Shown here one piece after another: positions 44,284-54,188 of a stretch of DNA of 64,000 nucleotides. The stretch covers positions 5,430,916 to 5,494,915 of the forward strand of contig NZ_JALN02000001.1 in assembly GCF_000559085.1 (NCBI RefSeq), in the 5' to 3' direction. Each line of letters begins with the position of its first letter. Positions within the stretch are counted from its first letter, which is position 1. The position numbers and the translations under genes were made by a program. The notes below the pieces were generated by a model. It searched no databases and had not been told where the DNA came from. It saw only the letters and a list, made by a program, of their open reading frames with translations. The DNA is from Mycolicibacterium aromaticivorans JS19b1 = JCM 16368. GTDB taxonomy: Bacteria; Actinomycetota; Actinomycetes; Mycobacteriales; Mycobacteriaceae.

Positions 44284-45804
44284 CTAGCGGCCGGCCAGGG
44301 AGAACCCCGCCCATGCCTCGCGCCGGTGCGAATGAGGGTCGTAGTCGACGCGGGTGTGCCGGTCGAACACCAGCACCGGCCGTTCCGCTTCGGTGTAGCG
44401 CGGCCAGCCGTCGCCCGGCACGCCGGTGCGGCTGAAGTGCCGCCATCTGTTCTGCAGATCTCGGCTGACCTTGAGCGCCGAGCGCCGGTCCATGGCCGCG
44501 GTCAGCGCGGCACCGAACCGGGTCCGGTAGATGTCGAACACCGCCAGCAGCTCGGTGGCGTGGGTGGCTCCCAGGCCCGACCAGTGCAGGGTCCGCGGTG
44601 CGTAGTCATAGCGGTACACATACGTCGGCGCGTGCTGGCCGTGTGCCTCGGCGATCTGCCAGGCAGCGGTTCCGAACGCGAAATCACCTCCGAGCTGGAC
44701 GCAGGCCGCCGGCCGTGGATAGCCCGGATAGGCCGCGGTGATACGTTGGCGCGCTTCGGGTTCCGCGCCCGCCAGCAAGCGCTCGATGGCCGGCTCGGTG
44801 GTCGGAAGCAGCTTCATGAACCGGGTGAACAGCTTGCCTTCGTCGGCGTTGGTACCGACGATCAGCGGCACCTTGTGGATCGCCCCGCGCCGCATGGCCG
44901 CGATCGGATCGTCGGGCAGGACATCGTCGCCGTAGGTGGGTCCGAGCGAGAAAGCGCCGTCCATGTCGGTCATGCCCTCGACCAGCAGCGTGTCCAGCGC
45001 GGCGACCAGGTCCCGGGGGCGGGCCCGCATCACGGTTTCGGCGCCGTCTTCTGCGCCGGCCCCGAGCAGCCGGGCGAATTTGCCGGCGATCGTCGCGGCG
45101 GTCTCCGGACCGCTCACCAAACCCGACGCCGGGCTCTCCGAAATAGCCTGCGCGAAAAGGCCTTCGGCGTCCGGAACGGCCAGCAGCGTGGCGACGGCGT
45201 GCGCGCCGGCACTCTCGCCGAAGATCGTCACGTTGCCGGGGTCACCACCGAACGCCCCGATGTTGTCGCGCACCCAACGCAGCGCCACCACCAGGTCGCG
45301 CAGGAAGAGATTGCTGTCGATCGGGGTGTCCGGGGTGGACAGCGACGAGAGGTCCACGCAGCCCAGCGCGCCGAGGCGATAGTTCACCGAGACGTACACA
45401 CAGCCACGACGGGCCAAGGCGGCGCCGTCGTAGAGCGGGGTGGCCGAGCTGCCCATCAGGTAGCCGCCGCCATGGATGAAGAACATCACCGGCAACGGTT
45501 CATGGTCCGGCTCACTGCCTGTCCACTGCGGGGTGACGACGTTGAGCGTCAGGCAGTCCTCGCCCATCGGCTGGTACTTGCCCACGGCCAGCATCGTGTA
45601 GCGGCGCTGCTGAGGAGCGCAGTTGGCGAAACTGTGGCAGTAGCGGACGCCCCGCCACGGCTGCGCGGGCTGCGGGGCGCGGAATCGCAGCGCACCCACC
45701 GGCGGGCGGGCGTAGGGAATCGAACGCCACCTGTTGACCCCGTTGCGGACGAACCCCTCGACGATGCCGCTGCGCGTGGTGGCGCGGACGGTGTGTTCGT
45801 GCAT
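44284..45804 (-). CDS. Type B carboxylesterase
   Basis: A 506-residue alpha/beta hydrolase. The oxyanion-hole motif FIHGGGYLMGS, the Ser nucleophile in FGESAGAHAV (about residue 196), an acidic residue in NADEGKLFTRF and His in GATHATELL form the expected triad. EDCLTLNV is a family signature. There is no signal peptide, so it is probably cytosolic. ATG 45804 is preferred over GTG one codon upstream. It hydrolyses carboxylic esters; the natural substrate is unknown. Confidence 0.86.
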   Translation of the reverse strand: MHEHTVRATTRSGIVEGFVRNGVNRWRSIPYARPPVGALRFRAPQPAQPWRGVRYCHSFANCAPQQRRYTMLAVGKYQPMGEDCLTLNVVTPQWTGSEPDHEPLPVMFFIHGGGYLMGSSATPLYDGAALARRGCVYVSVNYRLGALGCVDLSSLSTPDTPIDSNLFLRDLVVALRWVRDNIGAFGGDPGNVTIFGESAGAHAVATLLAVPDAEGLFAQAISESPASGLVSGPETAATIAGKFARLLGAGAEDGAETVMRARPRDLVAALDTLLVEGMTDMDGAFSLGPTYGDDVLPDDPIAAMRRGAIHKVPLIVGTNADEGKLFTRFMKLLPTTEPAIERLLAGAEPEARQRITAAYPGYPRPAACVQLGGDFAFGTAAWQIAEAHGQHAPTYVYRYDYAPRTLHWSGLGATHATELLAVFDIYRTRFGAALTAAMDRRSALKVSRDLQNRWRHFSRTGVPGDGWPRYTEAERPVLVFDRHTRVDYDPHSHRREAWAGFSLAGR

Positions 45805-45880
45805 CACTCGACGGTATCGAACATTGCGCTCCCCGACGCGCCTGACAACCCGATCTGTTGCGGCCCGCTAGCCTGTCGGG

Positions 45881-46576
45881 ATGCGGATCGCCGTGCTGTT
45901 CACCGCGTCGCTGCTGGTCGCGGGATGTTCCGGCGCGACAGGCGGTCAGGCGCGCCAAACTCAGCTGACACCGATCACCCCGTCGCGCACGGCCACGTCA
46001 TCGGCTGTGCCGTCGTCGTCCGCCTCGTCGACGGCCACATCGTCGGTCGCCGCACCCGCGGCCGGTGCGCCGATCGCCGACGCGATCCGCTGGATCGAAG
46101 CGGCTCCCCCGATCGACGCCGCGCAGTACCACATCGCCCTTCGCGGCGGTGTGACAGCCGCGCTCGGGGACGACGTCGCGTTCACGACGCCGGGCGGTAC
46201 CACCTGCATGACGGATGCCAAACACGGCTCCCCGGGGCTGGCCTGCCTGGTGGAGCTGACCAGCCCTCCGCCGCGGCCACCGGACGTGTACGGCCAGTGG
46301 AAGGGCGGCTGGGTCGACTTCGACGGATTGACGGTTCAAGTCGGTTCGGCGCACGGCGATCCGGGCCGCTTCGCTGCGGGGCAGGGCCGCGAATTGCCTT
46401 ATGACTCTTCACTGTCGTTCGGCAATTACCGGTGCCGCACCGACGCCAGCGCCTTGGTATGCGTGAATTACGCCCAGCAGTCGGCGGTTCGGCTTGCCGC
46501 CGACGGCGTCGACGCGTTCGCATGCGCCCGGCAGGTCACCCCGCCTGCGGGCATCGGTGTGCAGTACGTCTGTTAG
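45881..46576 (+). CDS. Putative lipoprotein with Ser/Thr-rich linker
   Basis: A 231-residue lipoprotein. A short signal ends in LVAGC with Cys16. A Ser/Thr/Ala-rich linker (20-60) leads to a globular part with cysteines in TTCMTD, LACLVE, YRCRTD, LVCVNY and FACARQ, ending in a C-terminal Cys. This pattern is typical of mycobacterial Lpp/Lpq proteins with disulfide-bonded extracellular domains. The function is unknown. The 3' end overlaps the convergent CDF gene by four bases. Confidence 0.8.
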   Translation: MRIAVLFTASLLVAGCSGATGGQARQTQLTPITPSRTATSSAVPSSSASSTATSSVAAPAAGAPIADAIRWIEAAPPIDAAQYHIALRGGVTAALGDDVAFTTPGGTTCMTDAKHGSPGLACLVELTSPPPRPPDVYGQWKGGWVDFDGLTVQVGSAHGDPGRFAAGQGRELPYDSSLSFGNYRCRTDASALVCVNYAQQSAVRLAADGVDAFACARQVTPPAGIGVQYVC

Positions 46577-47580
46577 TGCGGGTGCGCCGGATAGGCGTGG
46601 ATCATCGCGGTCGCCAGCTTGGGTACGGCGTGGGTCAGGTCGTGTTCCGCCGCGTGGGCAACCTGGTGTGCTTGCGCCAGAGTGAGATCGGGATCGACGT
46701 CCAGCTCGGCATCGGCGTGCAGCCGGTGGCCGATCCACCGCATCCGCACACTGCGCACCGCACGCACGCCCGGCCGGGCGGCGAGTGCGGCCTGTGCCAT
46801 CTCGACGAGTTCGGGGTCAACGCCATCCATCAAGCGGCGGAACACATCCCGGACCGCGGTGCGTAGCACCGCGAGGATGGCCACCGTGATCACCAGCCCG
46901 ATGATCGGGTCCGCCAGCGGAAAGCCGAGGGCCACACCGGCGGCACCGATCACCACGGCCAGCGAGGTGAATCCGTCTGTGCGGGCGTGCAATCCGTCGG
47001 CCACCAAAGCTGCGGAACCGATCCGGCGACCGACGCGGATCCGGTAGAGCGCGACCCATTCGTTGCCGATGAAGCCGAGCAGCCCGGCGAGCGCGACCCA
47101 GCCGAGGTGTTCGATCGGGCGCGGGTGGATCAGACGTCCGACGGCCTCGTACCCGGCGACGATCGCGGACAGTGCGATCATCGCGACGACGAACATCCCG
47201 GCGAGATCCTCGACGCGGCCGAAGCCGTACGTGTAGCGCCGCGTTGCGGCCTTGGTGCTCAACGCGAACGCGATCCACAGCGGTACCGCGGTCAAGGCGT
47301 CGGAGAAGTTGTGGACGGTGTCGGCCGCCAGCGCGATCGACCCGGACGCCATCACGACGGCGATCTGAGCCAGCGCGGTGACACCCAGCACGACAAGGCT
47401 GATCTTGACCGCACGGATGCCGGCCGCGCTGGACTCGAGCGCGCTGTCCAGGCTGTCGGCCGAGTCGTGTGAGTGCGGGGCGAATATCTCGGTGATCGCC
47501 GCGCGCAGACCACCGTGGTCATGGACGTGGCCGTGCACGCCGGAATGATCTGCTGGAACGTGTTTTTCGCTGCAGGTCAT
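46573..47580 (-). CDS. Cation diffusion facilitator metal exporter
   Basis: A 335-residue CDF transporter with a His-rich N-terminus (HSGVHGHVHDHGG, then HSHDSADSLD), six membrane spans with metal-site motifs DTVHNFSDAL and DGLHARTDGF, and a cytosolic C-terminal domain with further His (HAYPAHPH). It exports divalent metal. Its ATG overlaps the kmtR stop (ATGA), so regulator and pump are coupled. By analogy with KmtR targets in M. tuberculosis, the cargo is likely Ni or Co. Confidence 0.9.
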   Translation of the reverse strand: MTCSEKHVPADHSGVHGHVHDHGGLRAAITEIFAPHSHDSADSLDSALESSAAGIRAVKISLVVLGVTALAQIAVVMASGSIALAADTVHNFSDALTAVPLWIAFALSTKAATRRYTYGFGRVEDLAGMFVVAMIALSAIVAGYEAVGRLIHPRPIEHLGWVALAGLLGFIGNEWVALYRIRVGRRIGSAALVADGLHARTDGFTSLAVVIGAAGVALGFPLADPIIGLVITVAILAVLRTAVRDVFRRLMDGVDPELVEMAQAALAARPGVRAVRSVRMRWIGHRLHADAELDVDPDLTLAQAHQVAHAAEHDLTHAVPKLATAMIHAYPAHPH

Positions 47581-47960
47581 TGGCTGATCCCCATCCGTTG
47601 GTCGCGCGCGAGTGGCACGACGGCGGAATCGCGGTTGTGGTGCGACGGCACCCCCGGCCCCGCGTGCTCGGCGTTGTACACCGCGTCGGTGACGAGTTGG
47701 CGCACGTGGTCGTTCTCTAGGCGGTAGAACACCTGAGTACCTTCTCGTCGGGTGCGCACCAGGCGCGCCATGCGCAGTTTGGCCAGGTGCTGCGAGACCG
47801 AGGGGGCCGGCTTGCGCACGCGCTCGGCGAGATCGTTGACGCTGAGCTCGCCGTCGATCAACGACCACAGGAGCTGGACGCGGGTGGCCTCGGCCAGCAT
47901 GCGGAAGACCTCGACGACCAATAGAACGTGGTCATCGGCAAGCTGACTATCTGCATTCAT
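47577..47960 (-). CDS. kmtR: Nickel/cobalt-sensing ArsR-family repressor (KmtR-like)
   Basis: A 127-residue ArsR/SmtB protein. The winged-helix part has FRMLAEATRVQLLWSLIDGE and PAPSVSQHLAKLRMARLVRT. The metal residues reported for M. tuberculosis KmtR (His88, Glu101, His102, His110, His111) appear here at 85, 98, 99, 107 and 108, an even shift of three, in LENDHVRQLV and NAEHAGPGVPSHH. It should release DNA upon binding Ni or Co. ATG 47960 lies inside a perfect palindrome (47946-47971), a likely self-operator. It forms an operon with the CDF pump. Confidence 0.9.
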   Translation of the reverse strand: MNADSQLADDHVLLVVEVFRMLAEATRVQLLWSLIDGELSVNDLAERVRKPAPSVSQHLAKLRMARLVRTRREGTQVFYRLENDHVRQLVTDAVYNAEHAGPGVPSHHNRDSAVVPLARDQRMGISQ

Positions 47961-47971
47961 ACGCAGATAGT
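47946..47971. promoter_or_regulatory. Palindrome over the kmtR start codon
   Basis: ACTATCTGC and GCAGATAGT are perfect nine-base arms around an eight-base AT-rich centre that contains the start codon on the minus strand. The placement suggests a leaderless transcript blocked by the repressor. Confidence 0.6.
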
Positions 47972-48006
47972 AACGGAAGCCGCACGCTCGGCGTCAGACC
48001 GCCCGG

Positions 48007-49104
48007 CTATGCGGCCAGAATTCCCTTGGCGCGCAAGATCGGAAGCACGCCCTCGGCGAACCAGTACGCCTCTTCGAGGTGCGGGTAGCCCGACAGGATG
48101 AACTCGTCGAACCCGACCGTGTGGTACTCCCAGATCAGGTTGGCCACCTCCTGGTGGCTACCGACCAGAGCGGTGCCGGCGCCGCCGCGGACCAGCCCCA
48201 CGCCGGCCCACAGGTTCGGGTAGATCTCCAGCTTGTCCGTGCGCCCACCGTGCAGCGCGGTCATCCGGCGTTGTCCCTCGGACTCCGAGCCGGCGTGCAA
48301 CGCGGTGGCCTGCTCGATCTGGTCCGGCGTCAGCTCGTTCACCAGCTCTTCGGCGACAGCCCAGGCCGCGGCCGAGGTGTCGCGGGTGATCGTGTGCAGC
48401 CGGATCCCGAAGCGCAGGCTGCGACCGCGCGCCGCGGCCAACTCACGCACTGTGTCGACCTTCGCCTTCGCAGCCGGCGGCGGCTCGCCCCAGGTGAGAT
48501 ACACATCGACATGCTCGGCGGCGATGGGCAGCGCGGCCGCCGACGAACCACCGAAGTAGAGCTCCGGCAACGGGTTCGGCGGCGCGGACACCCGACCGTC
48601 GCGGATCTTGTAGAAATCGCCGTCGAAGTCGTACGACTCCTGACCCCAGACCGACTTGACGATCTGCAGGAATTCGCCCGTGCGGGCATAGCGCTCGTCA
48701 TGGTCGAGCCAATCGCCGAACCGCTGCTGCTCCAGGTCGTCCCCGCCGCTGACGACGTTGAGCAGCAGGCGGCCATCGGAGAACCGCTGAAGAGTCGCCG
48801 CCTGCTGCGCGGCCAGTGTGGGCGGCACCAGTCCGGGCCTGAACGCCACGAGAAATTTCAGCCGCTCGGTTTCGGCCAGCAGAGCCGAAGCCGTCAACCA
48901 CGCGTCCTCGCACCAGGTTCCGGTCGGCGTGAGCACCCCCTCGAATCCGAGCCGGTCGGCGGCCCTGGCCACCTCCGCCAGATACCGCCGGGTGGGTGGA
49001 CGGTAGCCCTCCGGAATCGTGTGGTGTGACGACGCGTGCGATGCCCCGACGATCGAGCGGCTGTCACCGTTGGTGGGCAGGAACCAGAAAAACTTCGCAG
49101 GCAA
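48007..49104 (-). CDS. FMNH2-dependent alkanesulfonate monooxygenase-like protein
   Basis: A 365-residue luciferase-like monooxygenase of the SsuD group, which uses FMNH2 and oxygen to release sulfite from alkanesulfonates. Family features are FFWFLPTNGDSR, the conserved Cys in GTWCEDAWL, FLVAFRPGLVPPTLAAQQ and NVVSGGDDLEQQRFGDW. It starts at ATG 49104, preceded by GGAGT. No SsuE reductase or SsuABC transporter lies here. Related enzymes oxidise other sulfonates or sulfones, so the substrate is open. Confidence 0.82.
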   Translation of the reverse strand: MPAKFFWFLPTNGDSRSIVGASHASSHHTIPEGYRPPTRRYLAEVARAADRLGFEGVLTPTGTWCEDAWLTASALLAETERLKFLVAFRPGLVPPTLAAQQAATLQRFSDGRLLLNVVSGGDDLEQQRFGDWLDHDERYARTGEFLQIVKSVWGQESYDFDGDFYKIRDGRVSAPPNPLPELYFGGSSAAALPIAAEHVDVYLTWGEPPPAAKAKVDTVRELAAARGRSLRFGIRLHTITRDTSAAAWAVAEELVNELTPDQIEQATALHAGSESEGQRRMTALHGGRTDKLEIYPNLWAGVGLVRGGAGTALVGSHQEVANLIWEYHTVGFDEFILSGYPHLEEAYWFAEGVLPILRAKGILAA

Positions 49105-49207
49105 CGAGGGACTCCTTCGGAATCAAAGCTTTCGCGCCCACCGACCTTAGGAACGGCCTACCGCGGCGATAAGGGTTAGATTCGCGGTGACCAAAAGATC
49201 CGACGTG

Positions 49208-49537
49208 TCAACGCCAGCCGTCGGCAGCCTTGGCGGCCCGAACCAGCGCATCGCACAAGTCCCGCAACTCGGCTGCGGCCGCACCCTCGTCTACCGCCGT
49301 CGCGACGTCTTCGGCCGCGCACCGCACCTGGAACACCCGATCGGACAATTCGGCGGCCTCGTCGGCCGAGAGCACCACCGCATCTTCCGGAATGGCGCTG
49401 CCCTTGACCAACGCGCGCTGCTCGTACGCGCGCTGACGGCAGGACTGGCGGCAGTACTGCCTACGCCGGCCCATCCCGACGTCGGCCACCTCACGTCCAC
49501 ACCACCGACACGGCTGGGAGCGGGAACGACGCGTCAC
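49208..49537 (-). CDS. Zinc-ribbon-like protein conserved beside rbpA
   Basis: A 109-residue protein starting at GTG 49537. It has Cys-x2-Cys (PCRWCGREV) and a second pair (YCRQSCRQRAYEQR), a compact zinc-ribbon-like arrangement with a very basic N-terminal half and an acidic, Ala-rich C-terminal half. The M. tuberculosis gene in this position (Rv2049c) has the same layout as I recall it. The function is unknown; nucleic-acid binding is plausible. It is divergent from rbpA. Confidence 0.78.
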   Translation of the reverse strand: MTRRSRSQPCRWCGREVADVGMGRRRQYCRQSCRQRAYEQRALVKGSAIPEDAVVLSADEAAELSDRVFQVRCAAEDVATAVDEGAAAAELRDLCDALVRAAKAADGWR

Positions 49538-49678
49538 GTCATGTGACTGTAGACGGCATCGCGAAGTGATCCCGGTATCATGGGGGGTCGAGTCGGGAAC
49601 CGCACGCAGTGGTCTTGCGTTGACTACCTGGACTTCAAAGGGCCCCGGCCCTAATTGGCACTGTGAGGAGAGTTGACG

Positions 49679-50017
49679 ATGGCTGATCGTGTCTTGAGAG
49701 GCAGTCGCCTCGGAGCCGTGAGCTACGAGACGGACCGCAACCACGACCTGGCGCCGCGTCAGATTGCGCGGTACCGCACCGAGAACGGCGAGGAATTCGA
49801 GGTTCCGTTCGCCGACGACGCCGAGATCCCCGGCACCTGGCCCTGCAAGAACGGCCTCGAGGGCACTCTCATCGATGGTGACCTGCCCGAGCCCAAGAAG
49901 GTCAAGCCGCCGCGTACCCACTGGGACATGCTGCTGGAGCGCCGCTCTATCGAGGAGCTCGAGGAGCTGCTCAAGGAGCGTCTGGACCTGATCAAGTCCA
50001 AGCGCCGCGGCAGCTGA
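49679..50017 (+). CDS. rbpA: RNA polymerase-binding protein RbpA
   Basis: A 112-residue essential transcription factor of actinobacteria that binds the beta' subunit and group I sigma factors and stabilises open promoter complexes. It is nearly identical to the M. tuberculosis protein over its length: MADRVLRGSRLGAVSYETDR (N-terminal tail), the core domain with TWPCKNGLEGTLIDGD, a basic linker (KKVKPPRTHW) and the sigma-interacting C-terminal helix RRSIEELEELLKERLDLIK. AGGAGAG precedes the ATG. It is transcribed alone. Confidence 0.97.
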   Translation: MADRVLRGSRLGAVSYETDRNHDLAPRQIARYRTENGEEFEVPFADDAEIPGTWPCKNGLEGTLIDGDLPEPKKVKPPRTHWDMLLERRSIEELEELLKERLDLIKSKRRGS

Positions 50018-50020
50018 TCG

Positions 50021-50041
50021 CTCGCCTACCCATCCGGCGAG
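50021..50041. terminator. Hairpin between rbpA and ppm
   Basis: CTCGCC and GGCGAG pair around a nine-base loop in the 30-bp gap between two convergent genes. There is no T-run. It may end transcription from both sides. Confidence 0.3.
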
Positions 50042-50047
50042 ACCGCC

Positions 50048-50821
50048 CTACCTGACGACGCCGCGGGCTCGGTCCAGTCGCCCGCCGAGGCCCCACTGGG
50101 CGACCTTGACCATCGCTTCGCGGATGTTCGAGCCGCTCATCTTCGACACCCCGAGTTCGCGTTCGCGGAACGTGATGGGCACCTCGGTGACGGTGAAACC
50201 GCTGTTGATCGTGCGCCAGGTCAGGTCGATCTGGAAGCAGTAGCCCTTGGAATCGACCGCGGACAGGTCGATCTTCTCCAGCACTTCACGCCGGTAGGCA
50301 CGGTAGCCGGCGGTGATGTCGTGGATGCCCACGCCGAGCAGCACACGGGAGTAGGTGTTGGCGGTCTTGGACAGCACCAGCCGCCGGTAGGGCCAGTTGC
50401 GCACTGTGCCGCCCTGCACGTAGCGCGACCCGATCGCCAGGTCGGCGCCGTTGTCGATGGCGTCGAGCAGCCGGTAGAGCTGTTCGGGCGCGTGGCTGCC
50501 GTCGGCGTCCATCTCGACCAGCACGGTGTACTGGCGGCTCAGCCCCCAGGCGAACCCCGCGAGGTACGCCGCGCCGAGGCCGTCCTTGGCATTGCGATGC
50601 ATTACGTGAACCCGGTCGGTGTCGGCCAGCGCGAGTTCGTCGGCGAGCTCGCCCGTCCCGTCGGGGCTGCCGTCGTCGACGATCAGCACGTGCACCTCAG
50701 GACAGGCCTTGTGCACCCGGCCCACGATCAGCGGCAGGTTCTCCAGCTCGTTGAACGTCGGAATGATCACCAGGGTGCGCTGGCTGGGCCGCACGGCGCC
50801 CGTGTTTCCCCGGTCGGTCAT
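50048..50821 (-). CDS. ppm1: Polyprenol monophosphomannose synthase
   Basis: A 257-residue GT2 enzyme that transfers mannose from GDP-mannose to polyprenyl phosphate, supplying periplasmic mannosyltransferases for lipomannan, lipoarabinomannan and protein mannosylation. Motifs are [37 protein letters not shown] and [13 protein letters not shown]. It starts at ATG 50821, overlapping the lnt stop by four bases. In M. tuberculosis the two functions are fused in one protein; here they are separate but coupled. Confidence 0.93.
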   Translation of the reverse strand: MTDRGNTGAVRPSQRTLVIIPTFNELENLPLIVGRVHKACPEVHVLIVDDGSPDGTGELADELALADTDRVHVMHRNAKDGLGAAYLAGFAWGLSRQYTVLVEMDADGSHAPEQLYRLLDAIDNGADLAIGSRYVQGGTVRNWPYRRLVLSKTANTYSRVLLGVGIHDITAGYRAYRREVLEKIDLSAVDSKGYCFQIDLTWRTINSGFTVTEVPITFRERELGVSKMSGSNIREAMVKVAQWGLGGRLDRARGVVR

Positions 50822-52554
50822 GACTCTCCTTTGTCGTGCTGCCCGGCCAGGGCGGCGGTTGAATCGCCCTGCTCCGGCGTGTTCTCGCCGTCGTCTTCGC
50901 CCCCGGACATGCTGCCTGCGTCCCGTTCCCGCCGCCTACGGCGGAACGGACGCATGAACCAACCATTGTGCAGCATGGCCCCGATCACGACCGAAATGGC
51001 AGCTCCGACCAGCACCCATTGCACCAGCGGGCCCCATCGCGTCGCGAGGGTTTCGCTGGTCTTGAGCCGCATCGTCAGGTCCAGATACCCCGGGGTGAAG
51101 AACTGGGTGCGGGCGATTTCCGCGCCGTCCGGGGCGATCACCGCACTGATGCCGACGGTCCCGGCGACCACGACGTAGCGGTCGTGTTCGACGGCCCTGG
51201 CGCGGGCGAACGCCAGCAGCTGTTCGCTCATGTTCTGGTCGAACGTGGCGTTATTGGTCGGAACGGCCAGTAACTGGGCGCCGTTGCGCACCGATTCGCG
51301 CAGCGCACGGTCGAAGATGACCTCCCAGCAGGTGGCGACGCCGACCGGGACACCCGCGGCGTGCACAACGCCCGAACCGCTGCCGGGCACGAAGTAGCCG
51401 GCCCGGTCGGCGAACGACGAGAGGTGCCGGAAGAAGCCCCGCCACGGCAAGTACTCACCGAACGGCTGGATGATCTGCTTGTCGTGGCGCTCCCCCGGCC
51501 CGGTGACCGGATCCCAGACGACGACGGTGTTCGAGGCGTACGGGTTTTGCGGTGTCCAGTCCGGGCGCGCGACGACGGCACCGACCAGGATCGGCGCGCC
51601 GATCGCCTGAGCGGCAACGCTGATCTGCTGGGCTGCGTCGGCGTTGGTCATCGGATCGATGTCCGAGGAGTTCTCCGGCCAGATCACGAACTGCGGCTGG
51701 GGCGCCCGGCCGGCTCGCACATCGTCGGCCAGCTGCACGGTCTGGCGGACGTGGTTGTCCAGGACCGCGCGGCGCTGGCTGTTGAAATCCAGCCCCAGCC
51801 GCGGGACGTTGCCCTGGACAGCGGCCACCGTGACCGTCGGCTCGTTGCCTGCGCCCCCGGCGGCGCGGCGCACCTGCGGGGCGGCCACCGCGGTGGTGAG
51901 CAATACCGCGGTGATGCACAGCCCGGGCATCAGCACCCCGGGCAGCGACACGTGCCCGGCCGTTTTGGCCGCGCTGCTGTGCTGCCACCAGCGGGCGACC
52001 TCGAGGACCAGCGCCGCCAACGAGGTGCCCATCAGTGCGATCCCGAACGACAACAGCGACACTCCGCCGAGCTGCACCAGCGCCAGGAACGGTCCGTTCG
52101 TTTGCCCGAAACCGACTACGCCCCAGGGGAACCCGCCGAACGGCACGGTCGATTTGAGCCACTCCTGGGCGGTCCACAACACGGCGAGCCACAGCGGCCA
52201 GCCGGGGACTCGGCGCACCACCACGGCCAGCAGCCCGAAGATCGCCGGGAAAAGCGCTTCCATGGCGGACAGCGCCAGCCACGGCACCGGCCCGACCAGC
52301 CCACTGATCCACGGGATAAGCGGAACGTAAAACGCCAGCCCGAACAGGAAGCCGTAGCCGAGGCCACCGGCGGGCGTCGTCCTGGGGTGGGTCAGCACCC
52401 AGCTCAGCAGCGCGAAGCTCACCACCGCCGACCACCACCAGCCGATCGGCGGGAAGCTGATGCACAACAGCAGCCCAGCGGTCACCGCGACGAGGAGCCG
52501 GAACATCCGTGGCGGCAGCGCGGTGCGGATCCCATGAACCAGTCGGCTAGCCAT
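50818..52554 (-). CDS. lnt: Apolipoprotein N-acyltransferase
   Basis: A 578-residue membrane enzyme that N-acylates the lipidated cysteine of lipoproteins. About seven membrane spans in residues 15-225 precede a nitrilase-like domain with the triad Glu294 (WPENSSD), Lys359 ([10 protein letters not shown]) and Cys409 (ATCWEVIFD), spaced as in E. coli Lnt. The polar C-terminal tail faces the cytosol. ATG 52554 is chosen; upstream in-frame codons lie inside the amidohydrolase gene. It should act on the several lipoproteins of this window. Confidence 0.92.
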   Translation of the reverse strand: MASRLVHGIRTALPPRMFRLLVAVTAGLLLCISFPPIGWWWSAVVSFALLSWVLTHPRTTPAGGLGYGFLFGLAFYVPLIPWISGLVGPVPWLALSAMEALFPAIFGLLAVVVRRVPGWPLWLAVLWTAQEWLKSTVPFGGFPWGVVGFGQTNGPFLALVQLGGVSLLSFGIALMGTSLAALVLEVARWWQHSSAAKTAGHVSLPGVLMPGLCITAVLLTTAVAAPQVRRAAGGAGNEPTVTVAAVQGNVPRLGLDFNSQRRAVLDNHVRQTVQLADDVRAGRAPQPQFVIWPENSSDIDPMTNADAAQQISVAAQAIGAPILVGAVVARPDWTPQNPYASNTVVVWDPVTGPGERHDKQIIQPFGEYLPWRGFFRHLSSFADRAGYFVPGSGSGVVHAAGVPVGVATCWEVIFDRALRESVRNGAQLLAVPTNNATFDQNMSEQLLAFARARAVEHDRYVVVAGTVGISAVIAPDGAEIARTQFFTPGYLDLTMRLKTSETLATRWGPLVQWVLVGAAISVVIGAMLHNGWFMRPFRRRRRERDAGSMSGGEDDGENTPEQGDSTAALAGQHDKGES

Positions 52555-54145
52555 GAAGCACGACACCCCGGTGCACGGTTTGACGGCAGCGCGGCAGCGG
52601 ATCCCCGGGTGCCAACCGCGGCAACGCGGGCACCCGCGAGCGCGGATCGGTGGACCAGCGCTGCACGCCGTCGGCCGGAGCGGCCACGTCCAGGCCGCCG
52701 GCGCCGAGCCCCCACACCGCGTACGACGCGGGTGCACCCGGGACCAGGGTTCCGCTGACCCCGTCACGCACCCCGCCGGCCCGCCAGGCGCCGCGCGTGG
52801 CGGCGGCGAACGCCGCGCGCACCGAAATCGAGCTGCCGTCGGTCTGGTGATTGCTGGCCGCGCGCACCGTCGACCAGGGATCGATGCTGGTCACCGGGGC
52901 ATCTGAGCCGAACGCCAAGGGCACGCCTGCCGATGCTAGTAGCGAGAGTGGGTTCAGCGCGGTTGCTCTGCCGATACCGAGGCGGCGGGCGTACATCCCG
53001 TCGGCACCACCCCACAGAGCGTCGAAATTAGGCTGCATGCTGGCGGTCACCCCGCTCTGGCCCAGGGCGGCCGCCTGCTCGGCGTTCACCATCTCCAGGT
53101 GCTCGAGCCGGTGCCCACAGCGGGCGACGGCGGGCGCTCCGAACCGGTCGACGAGCCGGGCCAGCGCGTCGACCACGGCGGTCACGGCCGCGTCGCCGAT
53201 GACGTGGAATCCCGCGGTCACGCCGGCCTCGGTGCAGGCGAACAGATGGTCGGCGATGACCTCGGGTTCGAGGTAGCAGTTGCCGGTGCTGTCCGGGACG
53301 TCGGCGTACGGTCGGCACAGCCAGGCGGTGTGCGAACCCAGTGCACCGTCGACGAAGAGGTCGCCGGCCAGGCCCTGCGCTCCGGTCGTGTCGATGAGGG
53401 CAGTCGCCTGCGCGACGCTGGACACCGCCTCACCCCAGTAGCCCACCACCTCGACACCGTGTTCGGTCGCGCGCAGCTCCTGCCAGTCGTCGGATCCCCC
53501 GATCTGGGGTCCGGCGCACTCGTGGACGGCGACGATGCCCGCGGCAGCCACCGCGTCGAGCGCAGCACGCCGGGCGTCGGCACGCTGACGGACGGTCAGC
53601 AGGCGGCGGGCCTCGAAACGGACCAGATGGTGAGCGTCCGCCGACAGCGGCCGCTGTGGGTCATATCCGGCGACGGCGGGCAGGCCGGGCACCAGCTCAC
53701 GCAACCCCGTCGAGGCCACGGCCGAGTGCACGTCGATGCGGGCCAGGTAGGCGGGGAGTGCGCCGACGACGGCGTCCAGTTCCGCGGTGCTCGGTGCCTG
53801 GTCACGGGCCCAGCCGGTGTCGTCCCAACCGTGTGCCCAGACCGGCTGGCCAGGATGGGCGGCGACGTGCTCGGCGACCAGGGAAAGGCAGTGCTGTTTG
53901 GACGTCGCACCGGTCAGGTCCAGCCCCGTCATCAGCAGACCTGTCGCGGTGATATGGATGTGGCTGTCGACGAAGGCGGGTGAGACGAAGGCGCCCTCGA
54001 GGTCGATCATCTGCGCATCCCCGAACTGGGATCGGCCGACCTCGTCGCTGCCCAGCCAGGCGACGACGCCGTCGCGCACAGCCATGGCGGTGGCATCCGG
54101 GTGCGTCGGGCTGTGGATGCGCCCGCCCAGCAGCAGTGTGGTCAC
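52547..54145 (-). CDS. Amidohydrolase family protein (YtcJ type)
   Basis: A 532-residue metal-dependent hydrolase. [10 protein letters not shown] gives the HxH metal motif, HVIGDAAV and [11 protein letters not shown] supply further ligands, and [13 protein letters not shown] holds the final Asp. This is the YtcJ/amidohydrolase_3 layout with N- and C-terminal beta parts around a TIM barrel. The substrate is unknown. It overlaps lnt by eight bases. The order amidohydrolase-lnt-ppm-rbpA is conserved in mycobacteria as I recall it. Confidence 0.87.
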   Translation of the reverse strand: MTTLLLGGRIHSPTHPDATAMAVRDGVVAWLGSDEVGRSQFGDAQMIDLEGAFVSPAFVDSHIHITATGLLMTGLDLTGATSKQHCLSLVAEHVAAHPGQPVWAHGWDDTGWARDQAPSTAELDAVVGALPAYLARIDVHSAVASTGLRELVPGLPAVAGYDPQRPLSADAHHLVRFEARRLLTVRQRADARRAALDAVAAAGIVAVHECAGPQIGGSDDWQELRATEHGVEVVGYWGEAVSSVAQATALIDTTGAQGLAGDLFVDGALGSHTAWLCRPYADVPDSTGNCYLEPEVIADHLFACTEAGVTAGFHVIGDAAVTAVVDALARLVDRFGAPAVARCGHRLEHLEMVNAEQAAALGQSGVTASMQPNFDALWGGADGMYARRLGIGRATALNPLSLLASAGVPLAFGSDAPVTSIDPWSTVRAASNHQTDGSSISVRAAFAAATRGAWRAGGVRDGVSGTLVPGAPASYAVWGLGAGGLDVAAPADGVQRWSTDPRSRVPALPRLAPGDPLPRCRQTVHRGVVLHG

Positions 54146-54188
54146 GGTCAGTCAGTCTCCCCCGCAGCTACGGGACAGACGCAATGGG

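Noticed and set aside
44254..46404. 716-codon open frame on the plus strand opposite the carboxylesterase
   Set aside because: The minus-strand carboxylesterase has all family motifs; the long antisense frame is a by-product of high GC content.
47554..47567. KstR-like site in the start of the CDF gene
   Set aside because: The last consensus base is wrong and the site is coding; the gene is already explained by KmtR.
52555..52767. Longer N-terminus for lnt
   Set aside because: The extension lies inside the amidohydrolase gene and is not Lnt-like; ATG 52554 starts the natural protein.
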